This document shows positions 1 to 11,900 of a stretch of 64,000 nt of DNA, piece by piece. Source of the DNA: Trichoplax sp. H2 (taxonomy: Eukaryota > Placozoa > Uniplacotomia > Trichoplacea); the NCBI GenBank assembly GCA_003344405.1, contig NOWV01000029.1, positions 1 to 64,000 on the forward strand, read 5' to 3'. Numbering within the stretch: the first letter of the stretch is position 1; every line of letters starts with the position of its first letter. The notes below the pieces were generated by a model. The model was not told the DNA's origin. It did not search any database and worked only from the letters and a program-made list of their open reading frames with translations. The position numbers were made by a program, and so were the translations under genes.

Positions 1-670
1 ATAAAATGATAGCTTTCTTAAACGATTCTATCATCTACATCAGAATGCATCATACACATAAATTATCACTATCGGAGGGATATCCTACTGTAGATACTGT
101 AGATTACTATAGATTATACGTACAGTATACAGTTGAGATTTCCCAATTATTCCGTAACATTAGTATACAAAGAAATATCCAAAAATAGTTGGCAATTTGC
201 CTACGTCTGTCATTCAAATGGCACTTTAAATATCAAATGACTTTCCACACACCCTCAGTACAGTATGCAAAAGCCTGATTTTTTTTCCTTAATACAGTAG
301 CGATCGGCGTACTTTAACGAATAATGACTTGGAAATTGGACACCGTACGCAGATTATAAGGACAGATTGGTGTTATTGGATTTCTGCTGTATAGTTTGAC
401 ATGTAATTTGTTCAAGTTGTGTCTATTTTTTACAATTTGCTTTGGTTTCAATACGTCAAAAATTCTCAGACACTACAGTACAGTACAGTAGAACTGTGCT
501 GTACAGTACTGTACACTCATTTTATTGTACTGTACCGTACTACTGTAGTACTGTAGCAGGATGATAAGATAATAATAATAATAATATTGCGGATAAATAT
601 TAATTAAGGTTAAGGTAATAATAATAATAATAATAATAATTGAATTCAACAATCATCTTGTTACAGTAGA
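1..670. repeat. Palindromic TACTGT/ACAGTA-rich DNA and AAT microsatellites
   Basis: No gene is supported here. At about 471-555 the sequence is dominated by overlapping ACAGTAC/GTACTGT words that can fold back on themselves. Two AAT microsatellites lie at about 568-587 and 617-641. The short open frame at 6-188 has no coding character that I recognise. Confidence 0.6.
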
Positions 671-676
671 AGCCTA

Positions 677-1256
677 TTGTATCATACACGAGTGGTGAAA
701 TGTGCTTGTAAAATCGCTTTCCGAACTACTGGCTCGCAAACGGTACCAGCGAAAAGACATGGCGGACGTTGTAGAAAGGTAAGCGGACACCCTAACATTT
801 TTGATTCTCACTCTTTTCCCAATTGGTTTTATGAGTATGAATCAGTGAAGACCTATTGCAAAGTCAATAAGTCAATCAAAATCAATGAGTGGACTGGCCA
901 CTTTATAGCGATACTTTTGTATTTTGAACATTACAATGTTGAAAACGGTGTCTAAGGCTCACCTTGTCATGGGCGATTTTGCACCAATCAATTCAATCGA
1001 GCTTGTTCTCACTTCAAGATATCTGCTGTCATGTTTTTATTTATTTATTTACAACACCATCCATGTTGTTTCTCCCTTGAAATCTACTCTAATCTCTAGG
1101 TGGTCGATAGCGACTGTTTATTTTTCCATGTCTTTTTTTCTTGGCGTGTCTATTTTAACAAAGTTGAGTGTGGATGAGCGTTCCAAGGCCATGTTTTTTT
1201 CAACCTTTTCATCTCTTCCTTTGTTGGCCATCAACATGATTTGCCTATTTGCATAA
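677..1256. other. Unassigned open frames, coding status uncertain
   Basis: Plus-strand frames 677-955 and 924-1256 are open for 92 and 110 codons but neither is recognisable, and the second starts at a non-ATG codon. On the minus strand, 1237 to 1118 encodes a Lys-rich 39-residue frame (MLMANKGRDEKVEK...) that begins with ATG and ends in TAA and has a more coding-like composition. It could be a last exon or a mobile-element fragment. None of these is claimed as a gene. Confidence 0.2.
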
Positions 1257-1268
1257 AACGAAAGAAAG

Positions 1269-1549
1269 ATACTCAAAATGAACTTTCTACTATTTCATGG
1301 ATGTTACAGATACTCAAATGAGCTTTCTACTATTTCATGGATGTTACAGATACTCACATGAACTTTCTACTATTTCATGGATGTTACAGATACTCATATG
1401 AACTTTCTACTATTTCATGGATGTTACAGATACTCATATGAACTTTCTACTATTTCATGGATGGTACAGATACTCATATGAACTTTCTACTATTTCATGG
1501 ATGTTACAGATACTCCAATGAACTTTCAACTATTGCATGGATTTTAGAG
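1269..1549. repeat. 40-bp minisatellite, about seven copies
   Basis: Unit core TGAACTTTCTACTATTTCAT followed by GGATGTTACAGATACTCA. Copies start at about 1269 (41 bp), 1310, 1350, 1390, 1430, 1470 and 1510. Inner copies differ by one or two bases; the last is clearly degenerate (AACTATTGCATGG). No open frame runs through the array. Confidence 0.9.
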
Positions 1550-3690
1550 TACAATCTTTGTACAGTATATCAACGTAATCATTCCAAAATAATCCTACCA
1601 TCAAACGAAATAAAAATTGAGGGTTGAAACTACCCTTTATCTTACATGATTATCGTACAATATAGCATGCACTTATTCAAAACGCATCGTGCTACTATAG
1701 AAAGGAAATTAGCATTGGAGGATAATCTCATGACATAGTCTTCATTTTAGACTGCTTCAATGCAACAGTCTACTTTTAAAATAGTTCTCTAGTCATACTT
1801 TATCCAATTCATCATTTCAGATAGGATTTATCATCATAACGGCTAACGATCTTTCTCGCTATAAATGACTTCAAAAAATTCACATCTCAACCAAACCACA
1901 TAAAACTCCTTTTCCTTTGCTTAGTATATTGAATAAACAAATTGTGCCCATTCCTACTTCTAATCATACATTGAGTTCCCCCCCCCCAAAAAAAATGATA
2001 GTTAACGTAGGCAATTTGATGTTGTCCAATTCCTGCACGCCTTTAATCTCAATCAGAAATCTGTCAACAAAAATACAGTTTCCCCGTCTAGCCTTTTAAC
2101 TGTTATTGATTTATATAATTAGACTGTAATTGCAGAACTAATAGGTAAATCACACCAGCTATACTAATATAGCGAGCGACTTGTCTCGATACCAGTTTCC
2201 TGCGTGACTAAATACGACCATTTAGCCTACGTTGAAAATCGATCTTTTATCAATACTGTACCTTGTTCAATTTCCCAAGATTATAACGGACTGTGTTATC
2301 GCCTATTTCTACAAATGCTTAAGTCTACGTACACCCAATGTGAACAAAGTTCAATACCTTCGATCACAATTACTGGTAATCACTATCGTATTAGATACTA
2401 CGCAACGGAAACGCGTACGTTAATTGATTATTAGTTGCCCTACAAATCTTCCCATCATCATACATATACCAATAGACTTAAAGGGATGCATAACGCTAGT
2501 GCACTGTACAAGTAAAATCCTTTCCCGTGACTGGATAAGAAGTTCATCATTTTGACTAGAAATCCAAAAGCCCACAATCTCACCAAAGTCCTTGATAGGC
2601 TCGTATACAATCCGTATGGGCGTCACTAAATTATTGATGCACATTCAACTTCTGTAGACTATAGCGGTTGCTTGCAATGATTGTTGGTAGATTCAAAAAA
2701 TCTTCTTGTTATCCATGTTATACAATAGATAACTACATTTCAATTCAAAAATCCAGTAAGAACTTTATCACATACTAGAATTGCTGTTAGCTTTCTTTCA
2801 AAATGTGATAGTTACTGTACTGTACTACAGTATCGTTTAAAAAAAGTCCACTATTCAAGTATACTATAGTTCAAGCTTACTGCATGTCTACATATTACAT
2901 AGGTTCCAATTGGATATTCCTTAGCAATGCTTATAATTATCTTTACAGTTACAGCTCGGTTGTAATTCGTCTTTGCTTGCTATAAATATTGTACACTGCC
3001 TTGCTGATGTAGTAATACTAGAATTTTATTAACTTTGCTGAGTTTTCGTTCTCATAATCAGTACGCGTACGAGTATATCCATGATATCACTATTGTTGTA
3101 CTTTTTTAGAATTCTATCAATCAATTCAGTTATGTAGAATTTAGTTTAATTTGCCTTGTATTTATACTGTGCAAGTAACGAATGAATTATCTTGCTGAAG
3201 GTCTTCATTAAACTTTAAATATCTACACTATGATATCTTAGAACGTCATCTTTGATCCTGTTCATATAGGCTCATTATAGTTTTTACCTTATCCTAAAGT
3301 TGTATTATAGCGACACGTTTAGTTTACCACCTTCAATCCATCAGTAATCAAATTGGTCTTTATCATGCGGTAATTCATTATTTCGACACTGGAAATGAAC
3401 GCTACTAAGTAGCTGAAATTTTCCTACAGTGTTACATCAGCATCAGTAATTACTGTGCAATGTTGCACACATTCTAGTATGCTAACATGACATTAAATTT
3501 ATAATTATATGAGACAGTACTTTCACAAGGCATGCCTACGTTAGCCCAATCTCCTTACCACTTACATACTACACGTATTCTTCTGGCATTCCACTTACTG
3601 TACACCCAACTCTAATTTGATAATTGCTATATTACAATTTGAAAACGACGCAATAAAATTTATTCAAATTTTGGGTGATCATTAAATTTA
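1550..3690. other. Intergenic stretch upstream of PNP with unassigned ORFs
   Basis: About 2.1 kb with a poly-C/poly-A run at about 1979-1996 and a small TACTGT-type cluster near 2816-2832. A minus-strand frame 2644-2420 begins with ATG and runs 74 codons (MCINNLVTPIRIVYEP...). Its composition is plausible for protein but it is not recognised. The missing first exon of PNP must lie somewhere in this stretch. Confidence 0.4.
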
Positions 3691-3691
3691 G

Positions 3692-5136
3692 CTATTCGTA
3701 CGAAGATATAGAAGCTATAAGCAAGTTCTTACTAGAAAGATGTCGTCATCGTCCCAAAATTGGCATCATTTGTGGCTCAGGATTAGGCGGATTAGCTGAT
3801 ACACTACAAGAGCAAGAAGCATTTCCTTATGAAAGTATTCCAAAATTTCCAGTCTCTACAGGTATAAATACCCCTAAAATTTAGACGATATGTACAACCA
3901 TTGTAATTTTTGAACCTAATATTTCATATAAAAATCTATTACTGTCCTTTCGCAATCTCTATTAGCAGATTCTTTAGTTAAAATAAGATATTACTTGTTG
4001 GCAAGCTATGATCATTCATTACTACAGCATAATTTTCTAATGAATAATAATAATTTGCCTCATTCTATAAACATATCGGAGATTAGTTTATAAAATTCGA
4101 TCCATAATGATTAGCTAATGATTTCTCTTTTAGTTAGTGGCCACAAAGGGCGATTGGTATTTGGAGTTTTGAGTGGTAAGGCTGTCGTTTGTATGCAAGG
4201 ACGATTTCACATGTATGAAGGTTATTCAATGGCAAAGGTATAAATCTCGATTAGCGCTCGTCTCTACAATTATATATCATTTTTGCCTCACCTATATCTA
4301 TTCAGAATACGTATTACTATGTTTTGTCAATCCTAATTATATTTCATGCTATAGTGCGGCCAAATTCGAATAAGAGCCAGTGCTAATATTGGCTTGCGCC
4401 TATACAACAGCTGACGGAGACGTATTGCTAACTAAGATATATTCATCATCTACCTATTGACTTAGGTCACTTTGCCAGTAAGGGTAATGAAGCTACTTGG
4501 TGTTGAAACAATGTTAGTAACAAATGCTGCAGGTGGCGTTAATCAAGATTATGTCCCAGGCGACATTATGATCATAAAGGATCATATCAATTTTCCTGGA
4601 TTATGCGGTAATAATCCTCTGCGAGGCCCTAACAATGAAAAGTAGGTTTTAGCATCTAGCATTAGTTTGAAGCTGACGATATACCAGGATCACTGAAAAT
4701 TTTAGGACGTCTATATGAACATACTTTTATTGTACGTATTAGATTCGGTCCACGTTTTCCAGCGATGAATGATGCCTATAATGCCAAACTTCGTGCATCT
4801 TTAAGAGCTGCTGCAAAACTGTGCGGACTCTCTGATCATATGAAAGAAGGAGTATACGCATACCTTGGGGGACCAGCATACGAAACAGTTGCAGAATTAC
4901 GATTTCTTAAAGCAATTGGTGTAGATGCTGTTGGAATGAGTACTGCACCTGAGGTAATCGTCGCCCGTCATTGTGGCATGAAGGTGTGTGGCTTATCCTT
5001 AATATCGAACAAGGGGATTATGGAATACGATCCATCGTTAGTGATAGACCATAGTGAAGTTCTCGAAGCAGGAAGAGTGAGAGCTGCTGATATTCAGTCA
5101 TTAGTATCCAATCTTGTTAAACTTATAGATGAATAA
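3692..5136 (+). CDS. PNP: Purine nucleoside phosphorylase (first exon missing)
   Basis: Trimeric PNP, which splits purine (deoxy)nucleosides with phosphate into base and (deoxy)ribose-1-phosphate in cytosolic purine salvage. Four exons with matching phases: 3692-3861, 4134-4237, 4466-4641, 4743-5136. They encode 280 residues, compared with 289 in human PNP. Visible family motifs, in order: CGSGLGG phosphate loop, [58 protein letters not shown] and the DHSEVL histidine. The purine-stacking Phe of the human ETVAE motif is Tyr here, as in many microbial PNPs. The first exon shown starts after an AG at 3690-3691 with one base of a split codon, so the initiator Met lies upstream. An ATGCG|gt micro-exon at 3365-3369 has the right phase but is only a candidate. 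A possible polyadenylation signal AATAAA is at 5536-5541. Confidence 0.95.
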
Positions 5137-5141
5137 GAGAT

Positions 5142-5725
5142 AAAAAATTGTTCAATCTATCTGCAAATTGTTACTAGTTTGTTTTATGGAGCACGTATCT
5201 TTAAAGCTGTGACGGCTTTCTTTCGATCAATTACACACAAAAAACTTCACGGAATTCTTATTACGGTATAAAGAAAAGAATTGCAATACTTTTAATAATT
5301 TTAGTGTATAATTATTGTGCTGGACAATTGTTTGTAACTTGTATTTGAAAATTTTTACAACGTTCGTAGATGTATACCAAAAAATTGTCACTGTGAGTAG
5401 GAACGAATTTATGCTTTAGCTTGCTAATAGTAGTTTATTAAGGATTACACTCTGCATTCATTAAGTGCCCCAAGATGACTACGGTTTTAAGTGTTGTCTT
5501 GCTTCTTTTACGTGGACTTATATAAACAATACTAAAATAAAGTTTTAATATTTGGGGATATCGCTGGGCGATAAATTATTATCTTACCTCTTTAAATATC
5601 ATTATTATGGTGTAGTACAAAAAGCATCATAACGCTACTACCTGAGCAATAACCAAGCTACTATTTTTAGCAAATGACGACCACAATGACCTCAGTACAT
5701 TGATAGAAGAGATTCCAATTTATAG
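5142..5725. other. PNP 3' flank
   Basis: AT-rich sequence with the AATAAA at 5536-5541 as the probable end of the PNP transcript. Nothing else is recognised. Confidence 0.5.
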
Positions 5726-5727
5726 TT

Positions 5728-6235
5728 CGATGCTTATCTTAAAATACTTTACTCTTTTAATGATCGCATTTATTGTACTTTTATTGCAGCAGAGTACTGC
5801 TAGTTCAGTTATATTTTATGGACCAATGCTTATATTGAAGTATTTTATTCTTTCAATATAGATGATCGAATTTGTAGTGCTTATTGCAGCACGGTGTATT
5901 CCTAGTCCAATTCCATATATTATGTTACATGTTATAAGCTATGCTTATCTTCAATACTTTATTCTTTCAACGTGGATGATCGCGATTACTATGCTTGTAT
6001 TGCAGCACGACACTCCTAGTCCAATCCTACTATACTTTATAAATGTAAGCTTACCTTCAAGTGCTTTATTCTTTCATCGTGGATGATTTTAATCACTGTA
6101 CTTTTATTATGGCGGGATATTCCTAATCCAATTATAGATTTTGTAAATGTAGGCAGACGCTTGACTTTCAATATTGTATTCTTTTAATATTGATAATAGC
6201 AATTAGCGTACTCCTAGTCCAATTCTCCAATGATG
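5728..6235. repeat. Degenerate tandem repeat, period about 109 bp
   Basis: Four to five diverged copies share the ordered words GCTTATCTTCAATACTTTAT, TTCTTTCAA, GATGATCG, TATTGCAGCA and CTCCTAGTCCAATTC. They start near 5728, 5827, 5938, 6050 and 6160. The 74-codon open frame at 5862-6086 lies inside the repeat and is regarded as a by-product. Confidence 0.8.
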
Positions 6236-8127
6236 CAGTCAGAGCCAACAAATTTGCTGAAAGTGATGCTGATTGTGTAAGATGATCTGTATAAGAAATG
6301 AACAACTAGAAAGAAATCTAGTATCAATTCGTATTTGAGAGACTGCAGACGATAGTACTACCCTGGAAAAGCACCAATTTGATCGTAGTCCTTCTATATT
6401 GATTAATTAATTCTAATTCGATAACCAAGGCATTTTGGCAAAGCAGCAAGTTGCTATTACTATAGTGTAGCATACTTTACTTCATGCTCTATAGAATCTC
6501 TACAAACTAGCATTATAGTCTAGAACACTATCCTAATTACTCCATGTGATGACGTAAATCTTCCAAAGTAGTCATTACTCTAACTAAAATGTAGATACTA
6601 CACTCGGTGTAGTATAGAGTCTCTACAATCTAGAGGAATTATAGTTTGATAACTTGCTAAGTTAGCTCGACAGTCCTGTAGATTTATTTCGAGACCCAAC
6701 GGATTTAATTTGATTTGATTAGGATTCATTTTAATTTATTTATTGACAACTCGATTCCTTGAAGATCGGAAACTATAGCAAGCGTAAGTATCAACTCATT
6801 ATACTATATACTACAATCTACACTACCCAAGATATTCTGGACTACTACGATCTGCATGGTATGGACACAGATAGTGCGTGAATTGAAGAAAAGCAAAACA
6901 GGTAAAGCAAAGGGCTAAACTTGGACCAGGAATATTACACATTTTAAGCATCGTGGCTACTCGAAGATTAGTCATTCCATCAACGTTGAGATGCTTTAAT
7001 GAATGTACCGATATCATCTACCCATTTGAACATCTTGATCTCAATTTGAACACGTATCGCAGTTTTGTTGTTCAACTTCTTTTATACCATGCGCGAAGGT
7101 GTATTTCTAGGTTAAAGTTAGGTATCGTTCTCTTAGTTTCTATCCAATGCTTCGTATCTGCAATGATTGGATCGACTTTTAGCCATGGACTACTAGAAGA
7201 AGACTTCTAGTATCATAGCTTAGCAAGTTTACTCTATTACAATGCTACTTGATGCGTGTAAAATAGGCATGGAGCTAGTACACGCTTAGTATCCACTAAA
7301 AATATTTGTTGCTTCTCCACATCTAGAATATAAAGTATAGAACATACGAGTATATCATTGCAGTGATTGACGTAATTTGACTATTTTTGCCATAATCAAG
7401 TTATCTTTCATGTGCAACTTGCGGCTGTTGTATAGCATTTGTATCCAGCTTTCAATCTTAAAAGAAGAAAAAGAAGCATCGTGCTTCAACATGCTCAACG
7501 TTATATTAAGCTATTTTACTCAACAATATCAACAACAGCAACTACGCCATCAGTCTTATGTACCACGATAATGTATTTCCAGATTATAGTTTTTGAATCC
7601 TTCGTTCGCTTTCGCTCAATACCTACTATATTAAACTGATTTATTGAATTAACTATATTCATATATCTATCGATACAATTTTATTGGTGTAGGACACTTA
7701 CATGAAGCTAATACAAGTTTAGTATTGACCAATAGTAGTTGCTATCCAATCAACACTTACGATATACATACAAGTATTAAAATTGCCATGATAAAAATAA
7801 TCCTACTGTTAACTTCATCATCCTGATTCCATTTTATCTACCGTACACAACCTTAAGAATCAAGGCAATTAATTACTCAATTACTATTATCTTTAGGGAC
7901 TATTTCTCTGGTCAATTACCCGAACCAAGAACGAATCTTTGATTGACCGGTTTGGTCTGAAATTAATACTTTGATTAATTATTGGCCTTTAAAGCGGAAA
8001 TTGGAATAACTTATAACGTATACATATATCCTTCATCCATTAGTTAAATGCAAAATTGTTAGGCAGAGTTTTAAATTGTAACAGGTTATTGACCAAGCTA
8101 AAGCAAGCTCTGTGACGAAAGAAGATC
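6236..8127. other. Intergenic, overlapping unrecognised ORFs near 6.8-7.2 kb
   Basis: Open frames overlap on opposite strands at 6953-7210 (+) and 7017-6823 (-), and smaller ones lie at 7377-7639. None matches a family I know and no splice model linked them. The repeated words CTCTATAGAATCTCTACAA and GTATAGAGTCTCTACAA near 6490 and 6610 suggest an old repeat. The rest is AT-rich with nothing supported. Confidence 0.35.
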
Positions 8128-8931
8128 ATGACCTGCTTTAAGATATTATATTTGACTTACCTAAGTCCTACACTACGTGCCTTTATTTACATACCATTAC
8201 TTCTATTCGGTTCAATCTGGTGTGCAGCAGTTCCTCCCTTACCAAGTTACTTCTCCAACAAAAAGAATTTTATTAACGTCTATTTTGCAAAGCTATCATT
8301 TGCATGGACAGCTTCATTCTTATCAGTAGTCGTTTTGCTATCCTCGTATGTTTATACAAACTGTAATATAAAACGAGTAGCAAGGCATTGTTGTCGAATT
8401 GTAGTTGCAACTGTAGCTTGGTTTGGATTAACATCAATCTTCGATCTTATTCGTAGTGCTACCGGAGATTGCACTATTCCAGAATATCAGGCAATTGATA
8501 CCTGCTATAAACATGGTGGAAACTGGACTGGTTTCGATACATCAGGCCACTGTTTCGTTATGACATATTTTAGCTTCTTAATATGCGAAGAAGTTCGCAT
8601 ATTATGTAATTGGAAAGCATTACTGGATAAACTAGTACCCTCCAATGAGCGCAACCCAAGTGGATCTACTTTGCGAAAAAAAAATCTTATGTTTATTACA
8701 TATGTTCTAGACATAGTTGGATTGGTTTCTTGCATCCTGTTAATCATTTGGGATTTTGTTCTGATATGTACGATCGCTTACCACCATACTATCTTCGAAA
8801 AATGGGCTGGTGGAGGCATCGGTATTATCGTTTGGTTTATCACTTACAAGAAATGGTATATCATTGCTATGTCACCTACTTTACCTGGAGCAGGTCCTTA
8901 CTATAGTATTTTATCTCAAATACCAAAATGA
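8128..8931 (+). CDS. FITM2: Fat storage-inducing transmembrane protein (FIT family), intronless
   Basis: FIT proteins are polytopic ER membrane proteins needed to bud lipid droplets. FIT2 hydrolyses fatty acyl-CoA as an acyl-CoA diphosphatase. This single open frame of 267 residues (human FITM2: 262) starts at ATG 8128 and contains the family signature LPSYFSNKKNFINVYFAKLS at about 39-58, the TSIF region at about 102-105, the GGNWTGFDTSGHCF block at about 130-143 and the YHH motif at 218-220. The two histidines regarded as catalytic (human H155 and H214) correspond to H141 and H220. About six hydrophobic segments are visible, including 17-35, 58-77, 90-108, 192-216 and 228-246. Unlike every other recognised gene in this window it has no intron. 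Paralogue assignment (FITM1 or FITM2) rests on the motifs only. Confidence 0.95.
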   Translation: MTCFKILYLTYLSPTLRAFIYIPLLLFGSIWCAAVPPLPSYFSNKKNFINVYFAKLSFAWTASFLSVVVLLSSYVYTNCNIKRVARHCCRIVVATVAWFGLTSIFDLIRSATGDCTIPEYQAIDTCYKHGGNWTGFDTSGHCFVMTYFSFLICEEVRILCNWKALLDKLVPSNERNPSGSTLRKKNLMFITYVLDIVGLVSCILLIIWDFVLICTIAYHHTIFEKWAGGGIGIIVWFITYKKWYIIAMSPTLPGAGPYYSILSQIPK

Positions 8932-11900
8932 AAATCTCGATAACCTTTGAACTAGGAAATTTTAATGCTATCTAAGGCATTAACTTAAAGTTGAACGTAT
9001 AAGCTTAAATGAATAGCAGCAACTCATCGCCTCTGATTAGACCCAAAATTGTATTGATTCATAACCGAGCATTTTACGTTAGTCAACCAATCTATCCTGA
9101 CTAAATTTAATGTAATCATAAATTAAACCTACAGTGGTTCTCGAATTTAATTGAGCAAAGTGTTGGCAATATTTATATTTGTACCTGCAGAATATTCTTA
9201 ATACCTATATTTCTGGGCATAGATAGAGTGGTCCGAAATGGATTATTTAAAATTTCAAAATAAAAGTTTCTCATTAATTTACTAGTAATTAAGCCTTATT
9301 GGTATTACAGCGCCATAATGCAGTTTTGGACTAATTACATTTATTGCTTATCTTATTAAATATAATTTAAAAATATAATACTGTGAATTTGCTATATGAT
9401 TTTTCTCAAGTTTATAATTGGTATGAATTTACAGTACTTTGCAATTTTTAAGAATATAACGTCGTTTAGTTTTATACAGGAGCTTTAAATAGCAAATGCA
9501 TCGCAATAATTTTTAATGAAGTTTGATTTATCAGGTCTAAAAAGCTTCTAAAATGGTCATTTTTTATGTGCTTACTATCAATGTTCGTATCTTAAACTAA
9601 TCATATAACAGCATTTCCTATTAATTATATGAAATTGTACATGCCTCTGACCCAACTGAAAACCTATTTATGTTATGAATGTTTCAAATTTGGAATAAAT
9701 GCTAGCTAGCATCGACAATTTATTAATGTAGTACATTTATCCTATAACTTGTGATAAATTAATTGTGATTACTACTATTAATTTCAGCTTTTTAAGTACG
9801 TAATAGTACACCGTACATTGTAATTATACATTAATTGAGGTATTTCCGTTACCATCTACTTAGATTTATCAACTACTAAGATAATACGATTTATTCTACA
9901 CGAATAAGATAAATTTTGAACGCTGAAACTTAAGCCGCTATCTTATGAATCTATACACTTAATGTACTGTACCAATTTCAACCACTGCAGTTACAGTGGC
10001 CACGATTTGTATCTTTCAGATTCTTAATTTCAAATTGACCTATCTACAATTCCATCAGCTCTACAACTGAAAGGTACAACAAGAGTAACAGTGATACTTT
10101 GTGATGATGTGCTATCACCTTATAGCCGCATCATTATATCAACCATTTTATTTAAGTACAAGTAGTCAAGGTATATCAAAATTAATTACTAGTGGAAACG
10201 GAAAAGTGCTAATAAATTTAATATTAATTTTATTATATTACAGCATAAGTGAACGAAGTGTATTAGAAATAATTTCGAGAGGTTAAACAGAAATACCAAT
10301 AAAAATATCTTCATATTACTTTTATTTTATAGTCCCATAACGTTGTCTTAACTTATTTATAGGATTATAGCAATACTTTAATTATAAATCAGACACCAAA
10401 CTTAAAAATCCAAGTATACTAGCTATGGATATGATATTACCTCTCTCATATAAGACTTGTATTACTTTGCAACTATTCTAACCGTTAAGCAGAGTTCACA
10501 AGCATTTAATATTGTGCCTATAAAAAAGATTTGTGACATTATTTATTAAAAAAATATTCATTTATTAAAAATATTACAGTTGATACTATTTCGTATATTA
10601 ACATTATACATGATTTATTTATTTTTTAAAATTTCTTTGCTATAGTAGTAGGATTTGCATCTTAACCTTCAGTAGCTAACAAATCGTAGGTCAATAGTAG
10701 CTACGTGGAGTATGCCTACACCTTCAAGTCAATGTTTTAATACCAGCGATCGCAACCATTATTTTAATTTTCGATCATTACTATTAGCAGAATATAAAAC
10801 AAAATGCTATCCCTTTTTCATGTCTATATTACGAGAGGGTAGTAGTAGTTATAAAAAATGATTCAAGTTAAAAAAAATTACTCAGCAATCAAAAACTTTC
10901 AGTATTGAGACTGCTTGAAATTCCGTTACAGCGGTAAATTGCAGTAACACCAATCAAGATGCAGATGTACCAAATATCTTTTTTTGAATCATTTAATGAT
11001 TCATCCTAATCTATACGGTAATTAGTAAATACAACTCAATTTTTTATATTATGAAGTATCTGTATATGAATATTCTTCTGAATATGAAAATATATTGTGT
11101 AGAACCTTTTCGAGTTATTGTAATACAAACGTATATAATTAGACCTACGATTTATCAAATTTATTATAACGCTCCTATCTATCGTTTATGCGCTAGAACG
11201 TGGTTCGTATTTAATATGCAAATAATGGAGACTTATAGATATGAGTCAATAGAATTATATGCAATCTAATCTATAAGATTAATAAAACTTCATAATGATT
11301 TTATCAACAATCATTGTTTATTTTAACCAAAGTTTGTTCTAGACGAGCTAATTATACGCTACGAATAGATCATGATCGTTAACAATTATGCTTATTCACC
11401 TGCTCCAAATATAACTATAAATAGAATTATTTGAATATCGATCGGATACTATAATAAAATACAAAATTCCAAGGATACAGATTCCATATAATCAAAAATT
11501 CTCTCTGCAAGTAAGCGCTAATTTTTGTTAATCTTAAACTTTGTTGTATAAATGATTGCTGTGTAGTAACTAGGTAGTTTATATTACATTAAATATCTAC
11601 GTATACGAACATGAGTACTAAAAATACTGGTACTGAAGAGTCCATTTCAGTTGATAATTATATTTAATTAAAGCGTGACTAGATTGAAATAAGGTGCGGA
11701 AATGGTCACGCTTGGTCCATCATTTATCATTATTTCATGCTTAATTATATATCGTACTAGTAACAATTCATTAACAACATCATTTCATCAAAATAGACGG
11801 ATAAAAATAGCCAATTATAATGGCATATTGATTAGGTCAGGAAAGTAAAATGTTGATGCAAGTTGGTCATAAATTAATTTGGTCAATAACAGGTGTAAAA

